Part shown: positions 57,085 through 64,000 of the stretch, piece by piece
How positions within the stretch are numbered: the stretch's first letter is position 1
How the letters are laid out: each line of letters starts with the position of its first letter
DNA from: Ammopiptanthus mongolicus
Lineage: Eukaryota; Streptophyta; Magnoliopsida; Fabales; Fabaceae
Reading direction: 5' to 3'
Length of the DNA stretch: 64,000 nucleotides
Assembly (NCBI GenBank): GCA_039655645.1
Contig: CM077345.1
Span: 24,381,385 to 24,445,384 of the forward strand
The notes under the pieces: generated by a model
What the model was told of the DNA's origin: nothing
What the model saw: only the letters and a program-made list of their open reading frames with translations
Database searches by the model: none
Program-made: the position numbers and the translations under genes

Positions 57085-57676
57085 GTAAAACAAAACAGGG
57101 GTGAGCCGTGCACAAGGATGAAGGCCATTATCCAGCTCACTGACCCCTGAGTCCTACAAGCTGAAAGTCAGGTTGAAGACTTTAAATCAAGCGCTACTGG
57201 GAGGCAACCCAGCTCTTCAATCCTTTCTTTTCTTTTTGTTAAATTTCCTTTACTTAGTTTTTTTTCTTACCATGTCAATAAATACTGTTAACAGAAATGT
57301 GGTGCAGATGTTTTCAAAGGTTTGAGCTGAGAAAAGGGGGTGGTTCATGTGATTTTTTAGCCCAATGTGGAGGGGCAGGTTGGGAGCCCATTTCGTCCAA
57401 TGGTTTAATAGCAAAATTTTGAAGTGGACAAGCAGTTGAGAGGATTTTTATAAAGATGGGGACAAGCAGTGGTCCAACGGAAACATTTCTCTCTCCTAGA
57501 CTCATTTACTCTGACCCTATCTTCCCAATCACTCACATCTCCCCATTACGTCTCACTCCTATTAAAGCACCACTTTCCCTTTCCTTTTCCACATTCATTC
57601 CCCACCACAACCACTCTACCTTTCTCGCTGACCCCATCTCCCAAAACACCATAAAAGACCAAATCACTGAGCAGTC

Positions 57677-58569
57677 ATGGGGAAAGTCAAGACACGAGCT
57701 GTTAAGAAGGTCCCTGTTGTCCCCATCGTAGACAGCTCTGATGAAGAAGCTCCCACCTTTGTGAATGATGAAGCTAGGGTTCGATTTGACAATGAAATCT
57801 CAAAGAGGGGTTTCCATCTGGAAAAGGGGTTCTTCCTCACTTCTGACGTGCATTATGGGTTGACTGAAGAAGTTGCTCACATTATTGATGCCCACAACTG
57901 GAAGAAGTTTGTTGCTCATCCGAGAGACCCCATTGTGCCTTTAGTGAGAGAGTTCTACGCGAACCTAACCTCACCTCAACAAAAATATGCAATGGTGAGG
58001 GGCATTCGTCTATCCTTCTCTGTTGCCACTCTGAATATGCATTGGGGTTTGAGTGACATTGAAGATGAATATACGGCTGAGTTAGAAGGAGTAGCTGAAA
58101 GTGCACTGAATGAAATGATGCACGAGCTCACAGTCGAAGGTGCTGTTTGGCTTACTCAGGATGACAACTGGAAGTTTGCAAGGCCTGCCTTGAAGCCTCT
58201 TGCCAAAGTGTGGTATCATGTTCTTAGACACAAAATGTTGCCCACTGCCCATCTGGAAACAGTTGATAAGAAGGCAAGAAGGTGAATGTAGGCAAGCTGG
58301 TGGAAAAAGAAATCATTGCATGTGCTTTCAAGCCAAAAGGGCGTCTTTTCTTCTCCTCCTTAATTAATGATCTCTGTTTGAGAAGTGGAGTCACGCCCTC
58401 TTCTGGAGAGGAGATCATGTCCAACAAAGTTGCTCTCGACCTTGCTGTAATCAAAAGGTTTACAACTTCTTCATCCAAATCTGCAACAGCTCCATCTCAA
58501 CCCTCTGTGCAGCAAGACCAGCAAGAAGGGTTGGCAAAGAAACTGGATAACTATACCAAAATGTTGTAG
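57677..58569 (+). pseudogene. Third ORF of the Athila-like element (env-position ORF), frameshifted
   Basis: The start at 57677 (MGKVKTRAVKKVPVV) has a basic N-terminus, then the acidic 'DSSDEEAP'. The conserved block 'FDNEISKRGFHLEKGFFL', 'VREFYANLTSPQQ' and 'MHWGLSD' belongs to the 'putative plant transposon protein' family seen in Athila-like and related elements. At 58282 one base shift moves the sequence into a second frame ('KLVEKEIIACAFKPKGRLFF'), which ends at 58569 after a Ser/Gln-rich tail. No signal peptide or membrane span occurs in this part. Its position after integrase is where Athila elements carry their env-like ORF, but the sequence itself looks more like a nucleic-acid-associated or gag-like protein. 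Confidence 0.65.
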
Positions 58570-58934
58570 CATCATACGCAGCAACAACAACTGTTTTGGA
58601 GCTTCTCCAATGACTTCTTCAAATGGCAGAAAAGGACTTTTGAGCTAAACAATTTTAAGGTAAGACCAAGAATTTGGAGTTGATTTAAAATGATCTTAAT
58701 ATGACAATCAAGGGTGAGACAAAGCATTAGGCAAAATATAAGTTTGGGGGTTTATCTTTTTCTTTTTTAAAAAATAAAATAAAATAAAAAATAAAAAAAT
58801 AAAAAAAGGTACCCCTTTGAGACTAATGGATTATTGAGGAAATGCCTGTTCCCAATAAAGAGGACACCCCTTTGAGATCATGTAGGCTACTAGAGAATTA
58901 CCTGCTACCATGTTATCTTCTATAAAAAATATAT

Positions 58935-59202
58935 GAGTAAAGACCCAAATGAGTCCTTGACAAAAAACCACGAAGATATTTTGGTCCCTGAAAAATGAAA
59001 AATATTAATTTGGTCCTCAAGAATGTAAAATGAGGGTCAAAATAGTCCCTTACAGGGACTAAAATGTCCCTAAAAATTACCCTAAAAAGGATCAATTTGA
59101 CCCGCATTTTACATTCATGAGGACCAAATTGATATTTTCCATTTTTCAGAGACCAAAATGTCACTGTGGTTTTTTGTCAAAGACCAATTTGGGCCTTTAC
59201 TC
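58935..59202. mobile_element. MULE-like MITE in the Athila 3' region
   Basis: 268 bp; ends gagtaaagacccaaatgagt and the reverse complement of 'caatttgggcctttactc', with TIRs of about 115 bp ('ccttgacaaaaaaccac' versus 'gtggttttttgtcaaag'). The TSD is weak (aaatatatg versus caatttatg). It interrupts the stretch between the third ORF and the polypurine tract, so it is younger than the Athila element. Confidence 0.65.
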
Positions 59203-59206
59203 AATT

Positions 59207-59208
<2 letters not shown>

Positions 59209-59279
<71 letters not shown>
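59209..59279. repeat. (TA)n microsatellite
   Basis: About 34 TA units immediately to the right of the MITE. Open frames here reading alternating Tyr-Ile are an artefact of the repeat. Confidence 0.95.
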
Positions 59280-59281
<2 letters not shown>

Positions 59282-59389
59282 TCCCACCTGTGTTATATTA
59301 TCTGATGCTATATACCCCTATGGTTGAAGGAATTAAGGAAAGTTGGGTCAACTATCTGATGTGAGATTGAGCTGAGTATTTAGCATCAC

Positions 59390-59605
59390 TTGGGTGAGCT
59401 CATCTTGGGTAATAGGGTTGCACACACAACACTTGGAACTAGATTCTGGATCAAAGGTTTTGCTAAACTAAATGGTGTGGCGTTTTGTGTTTGTCAGAGG
59501 TTGTTATGGAGAATTGTGAAAGCTGCTCCAATTTCTGCCATTTTTGTGATTTTGGGTGTTCTAGTAGGCTGTTTCGTTGTGTCTTCTGTTCATTTCATCA
59601 CTTGA
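59390..59605 (+). pseudogene. Small ORF with C-terminal membrane span before the polypurine tract
   Basis: 71 codons. The last about 25 residues (APISAIFVILGVLVGCFVV) form a convincing hydrophobic membrane segment followed by a very short tail. It ends about 20 bases before the polypurine tract. Athila env-like ORFs end in a membrane span at this place, so it may be the C-terminal remnant of that ORF, separated from the 57677-58569 part by the MITE and microsatellite. Function is not established. Confidence 0.45.
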
Positions 59606-59620
59606 GGACAAGCAATGATA

Positions 59621-59634
59621 CAAGTTTGGGGGTG
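59621..59634 (+). promoter_or_regulatory. Polypurine tract of Athila-like element
   Basis: The sequence acaagtttgggggtg lies immediately before the 3' LTR. The G-run is the usual plus-strand primer of Athila elements. A second copy of 'agtttggggg' lies near 58741. Confidence 0.7.
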
Positions 59635-60898
59635 TGATAACTCTTAGAAATAAGAGTTATTATGTCCTTCTTTACTTAATCAATGCAAGTCTTTAATCTG
59701 CTTGACAGTTGAAATTACTAATAACATATGTTTAAGGAAAGCTGTGTTGGGTGATCAGGAAATCAAATGGAAAATAGATTCTCTGGAATGCTGCAGCGTT
59801 GGAAAAGAGGACCACTACAAGACAAAAGTCATGCTAGCTCAGCAAATTGCTTTGTGCTGATATCAATCAAGGAGGGCGTGTCCCACAGCTGAAGAGAAAG
59901 ATTAATAGTATTGTACTTAGGGAAATGGGCCAAGGATGTAACTTGTGTGCAAATATTACTAAAAGCCCCAAAAAGGTGAGGAGAGAGAGTATTTTGTAAA
60001 AACCCTATTTGGGGAACATTCTCTGTGGATATAAAGAAAAGGTCAGCTGGCTACAGGAGGATCATCTCTCTCTAGTGCACAGTACAGCCGCAACCTTGCT
60101 TTCCTTAATATTTCTTTGAAGCTTTTATTATCCATTAATGGAGCTATCTTTATCTTTAATTTCGTTTGCTGTTGTTATGCTCATCATGAGCTAAATCTCT
60201 TAAGCTTGGAGCTATGAATTTGTAATCAGCACTTCTGGGTGATTTATGTCAATATATGCATTGCATTTTCTTCTATTCTGTGCCTCATTCCTTTTTTTGG
60301 TTGAATCTGGTCATCTCAACTAGAATACTTATTTGTTAAGCTTGGAAAAGCTGAGCAAGTGGACTTGTCTAGAAGATAAGGTTTATTTCAATTAATTGGA
60401 AAATTAATTCGAGTTGATTGTGTTAGACATAGACTATCATGGCCTTAAGTATCTGGATATACTAAACCAAGAACTGAGTAGATTTAATTTGAACTTAGGA
60501 ATAAGGAGCATTTAATGAAACTCGGTTATTACTGATGGAAAGCAAATATTGTTCCTGGACTAAATGTTGTAGCATTCTGAAGCATAAATTGCCCTGTAGT
60601 AGAGATTACAAAGGATTAGCCTCCCTAGCTGTTTTTATAAGTTGTTAACGCTCTTCATTTATTTTTGTTTTTTTTCTCTTGCGACTTTACGTTATCCTCC
60701 ATCAGTTTTAGTTCTTGCAAAATAATTGATTGCCTCTAAATTTTGATTGCTTGGTTTCTTAACACTTGTCAAATTGAAGTTCTAGCTTATAGCTAGAGTT
60801 GTTAGCTCATTCAAATCCTCGTGGGAACAATCTCTACTTACTCTTTATTACTTGTTATGATTGTGTACACTTGCACACATCACTATTTTTGTATAACA
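59635..60898 (+). repeat. 3' LTR of Athila-like element, full length
   Basis: 1264 bp; tgataactcttag... to gtataaca. It contains the 303-bp part missing from the 5' LTR. Apart from that deletion the two copies are very similar along their length. Confidence 0.88.
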
Positions 60899-61191
60899 AG
60901 TCCCTCTTTACTTATAACAAGCCATAACCTTTTTGCATCAAAACATAGTATATAACAAACATAATTAAAATTCATTATATCATTCAGAGTCATAAACATA
61001 TAATCCACAACCATCCTTGTATTATCACCTTAAATTTTCACATAGCATCACTAACATCATTACTTACTTATCATCGTTTTGAACCTCTTGATGATAACAA
61101 TCCATTCCAAGCCTAAGCATAGGAATAATTAATTAAGATCCACTATCATAGAAGTCATTCACTAAACTTACGATCAAAAGATCATTCTCTA
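60899..61191. repeat. Old repeat DNA, right of the Athila insertion
   Basis: Continuation of the sequence at 49518-50613 beyond the insertion. AT-rich, no gene. Confidence 0.4.
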
Positions 61192-63640
61192 TGAGACGTC
61201 CCCTCGCCGTTCTATTAAGGAACCTAATTAATTAATGTTAATCATGTATTACGTTAGCGCGCTTATTAAGCACACAAGTATTTAAAAATTTTAGGAATGC
61301 ACATACATATGCATATATATGTATATATATACATAGGTGGCCCCATCAGCAGGGCACACATCATGTAGTTATCAAGTTACCTCAGAGTACGCCAAGACAA
61401 AGGAAACAATGGTACATACATAAGTACAAGTATCCAACTATCAGCTCTCCTCTTGCCAAAAAACATCAAAACATAAAAAGAAATTCTCGAGACTCACTGG
61501 CCATAACAAAACACCCCTGACTTCACTTAGACACTGGTATGGATATCGGGAACTCCTCACTGATGCTCGATGTCACCTCTAATAGACTTGTAGTGGCTTA
61601 TACATGGTAGAACTATCGGATACCATGCACCATCCTCTAACATCATGCCTCCTTCATCCTCCTCTGGCTACAAGCATGCCTCCCTCTGGCTACAAACCTC
61701 TACGTGATGTAGCATGAGAACACCAAGCAATATCCGAGTCATGTTGATACTCCCAGGGTTTGGTCCACATCCTCCCAATCAGACAAGCTCTAGGTGAGCC
61801 CCGTAGACGAAAATAAATGCTAACTGGCCCCGTATATACAGTCAGACATCAGGCTTAGTTGAACTCCCAATACCTCTCGTCGTACTCGTGATAGAGAAAC
61901 TCAAAGTCTCTCAAGACTATGATTCGTGACTATCCCACCAGCATCGGGTTCATAAGGCATGCCATCTTCCTTAGGAATAGCTTCCTCGACAAGGTCTTCT
62001 CGTAGAGTAATAGTAAACATAACATAATATAACATAAAGAAATAGGAGATAAGGATCTACAACACATCATATAAAGGGAAAGTAGTAGTAAAATAACATA
62101 CACAGATAGCACATTCACAAACAAACAAATTATATCGCAGCAACCATTCTCAAGATCATTTTCACTTAACTACTAGTCCCACTTACTTATGAAGCCTAGA
62201 TCTTACATGAAGACTCGGCCATGACGCGACATCCCTGGCCCATCAGGATGCCCCATCCACCACCGTGGCACATCCCTAGCAGACCAAGATGTCCAGCTGT
62301 CACCACGATCCATCCCTAACAGATTAGGATGATCGTCCACTACCAAGTCTCATGGTCACGACACATCCCCAGCACATCAGGATGTTCGCCCGCTATCAAA
62401 CCATACGGTGGTGAATATAACAACAATGCAATATGAATCGCACCAACTCATCTATTGATCAGCGGCTTAGTACATCAACCCATATTTTGTACACACTAAG
62501 GACTAACACCCTATGCCAAGCAGGGTGCTCCTTACTCCTCACAAACCATCTGAACAAAGTCATTAGGTTGAGTACTTCAGCACACACACCATCAATCAAA
62601 CTCATAATATGAATCACCCGATCCATAGTGATCGTCACTTATCTCTAATCATGCGAACAGCGCCAAAACGCTTCATTTCCATTCTCAGGCATGGCATATC
62701 ATTTCATGCAGGATTAACCATAACGTAGAAGAGAAGAATATTATCACATCAAGCATATTTATCATGCAAGCATATACACATATAACCCTAAGGCATGTTA
62801 TAGCACCACGTAGCACATATATCATCACACATCATAGCAAGCAAACATATCATATTAAGCATGCAACCTCGATTCACTGAAGATCGATCAATCTATCGGC
62901 TATAAACATATAATGCCTAAATGTATGGTACCACATCGCAGTAGTCACCAATGTGAGTTAGGTGTTATCGATTAATCGACCACTAATAGGGTTTAGGTTC
63001 CACTATGCATATCAATGTATATTATTTTACTCTTGCCTCCTTAATGAGTTGTGATTCTTTCTCCCACCTGATATCGGTTTCACAAACACCACGAACACTA
63101 AGAACACCACATTTCTCATGTGCACACCAACACAGCCGCTACCTCCTCCAAGTATGATCACGAACACAATTTTGAAACTTACCCTAATCACAAAAGCAAC
63201 ATGTGCACTATGCCATTAATCCCAGAACGAATCAAAAATGAAGATTAAAGCTTAGAACGATTGAAGAACATGAATAACAAACTAAGAACATCGACGTCAA
63301 TAATGTCGGCATAGACGGAACTTCGACGTACCGTTGACGTAACGAAGATTCGGTCGGTCAAAAATGTAGAAGGCAAAGTTACCAACATGATAGCACGATT
63401 CAAATAGGGTTACGCTAGCTGGATTCCACGAACCAAGCTTTGGAAGCTTGTTAATGGTTGCTTTGCCTCCCTGTGTGCTTTATAGGTCAAGAAGAGAATG
63501 TTTCGTCACGTGAAAAAAGTGAAAGCGAAGAAGTGACTTCACTATTTATCTGCATTGAGCACGCTAAAGCGTGCAGCTTCCCTACGCTTAGGCGTGGACT
63601 TCTCCCACACTTGATTATATACTTGTCGCACTTGCATTGA
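61192..63640 (-). repeat. Degenerate LTR related to the solo LTR, opposite strand
   Basis: The minus strand matches the solo LTR at 43753-46683 in order: 'aatatacattgatatgcatag' (63002-63030 here; 45207 on there), tandem blocks with 'cc.taacagattaggatg' (62230-62400; compare 46070-46095), and an end reading 'gaggggacgtctca' (61192 on; compare gaggggttgtctca). The minus-strand TATA 'cctataaagcacac' lies near 63480. The 5' end of the LTR is missing or replaced by the gypsy fragment to the right. Confidence 0.6.
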
Positions 63641-63659
63641 TTCTAAATTATGTACTATT

Positions 63660-64000
63660 TGTGTTGAGATTGAGGCCTGCTTGCATATTCATGTTAATTG
63701 TGATATTGCATGTGACTTAGATCATGATGGTGCTGAATTTGAATGCCTTGTTGAGTTACAGGTTGCAGATATAATTCCTTCAACCAGAATGCTTCCTTCC
63801 ATTGAGCAACCACTTGCATTAGAGCTTATGCCACTGTCAGAGCATTTGAAGTATACATACTTAGAGGAGAATGAGAAATTGTCAGTGATGGAAGCATAAG
63901 AGCTGTTGGATGGACCTTAGCTTACATTCATGGAATTAGCCCCTCCATGTGCATGCATAGTATATTACTTGAGGATAAAGACAAACCAGTGAGGCAGCCA
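63660..64000 (+). pseudogene. Gypsy pol fragment (protease-RT linker), runs off the window
   Basis: 'PLALELMPLSEHLKYTYLEE' (63801-63870) matches in plan the linker of the Athila-like pol at 54240-54300 ('PVLELRQLPDHLKYAYLGEE'). After a TAA (63897-63899) and a shift, the frame 'HGISPSMCMHSILLED' corresponds to 'KGISPSLCMHKILLEE' there. It is clearly diverged from the 50614-60898 element, so it is a separate copy or family. The remainder lies beyond base 64000. Confidence 0.75.

Larger units (their letters stand above)
50614..60898 (+). mobile_element. Athila-like Ty3/gypsy retrotransposon, all parts present, decayed
   Basis: LTRs at 50614-51561 and 59635-60898; TSD agacc versus agtcc (4 of 5). 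Inside: tRNA-Asp-type primer-binding site, gag, protease, RT, RNase H, integrase, a third ORF in the position of the Athila env-like gene, and a polypurine tract. The 5' LTR is shorter than the 3' LTR by one 303-bp deletion. A MITE and an (AT)n tract lie in the 3' region. Numerous stops and frameshifts show it is dead. Confidence 0.9.

Noticed and set aside
49513..62987. ctaat direct repeat next to TG (49518) and CA (62982) as ends of one huge LTR
   Set aside because: The LTR similarity continues past 62982 to about 63640 and stops at 61192, so the five-base match is probably chance.

Overview
This window is nuclear DNA from a flowering plant. Two spliced genes (a patellin and a plant defensin), plant-type L1 LINEs, Ty3/gypsy elements of the Tat and Athila kinds, a copia remnant and many Mutator-like (MULE) and hAT miniature elements all point that way. 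A legume is my best guess from the style of the small repeats, but nothing here proves it. Only two genes look intact; most of the remainder is transposable-element sequence in layers.

Layout. 1-900: LINE fragment split by a small MULE. 900-6240: intergenic, with one MULE nested inside the right arm of another (3313-4956). 6243-10400: patellin gene with promoter and 3' region, four coding exons, 620 residues. 10400-15750: small elements, including a foldback whose arms carry about 20 copies of one 13-base motif (11038-11941), a hAT MITE, SINEs and an (AT)n run. 15619-15746: near-perfect 55-bp-arm hairpin. 15750-22100: decayed minus-strand LINE with an RRM-type ORF1. 22301-22493: orphan terminal exon. 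22530-32364: full Tat-lineage LTR retrotransposon (547-bp LTRs, TSD atgtg) with a spliced-looking antisense gene. 33748-34604: MULE. 35139-37034: tandem repeat and LINE fragment. 37991-39225: nested hAT-like elements. 39333-40314: collapsed copia element. 40317-41390: further MITEs. 42344-42981: defensin gene. 43753-46683: 2.9-kb solo LTR. 46918-48693: two MULEs. 50614-60898: Athila-like retrotransposon inserted in older repeat DNA. 61192-63640: minus-strand relative of the solo LTR. 63660-64000: gypsy pol fragment running off the edge.

Insertion borders were set by eye from target-site duplications (TSDs) and terminal inverted repeats (TIRs). Perfect TSDs were found for the elements at 614, 3313, 3970, 11038, 12567, 22530, 38217, 43753, 46918 and 48259. 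The retroelement ORFs are all interrupted by stops or frameshifts, so none looks autonomous. The strongest leads for new biology are the motif-array foldback, the spliced antisense gene of the Tat element, the RRM-bearing LINE ORF1 and the orphan exon trapped between two retroelements.
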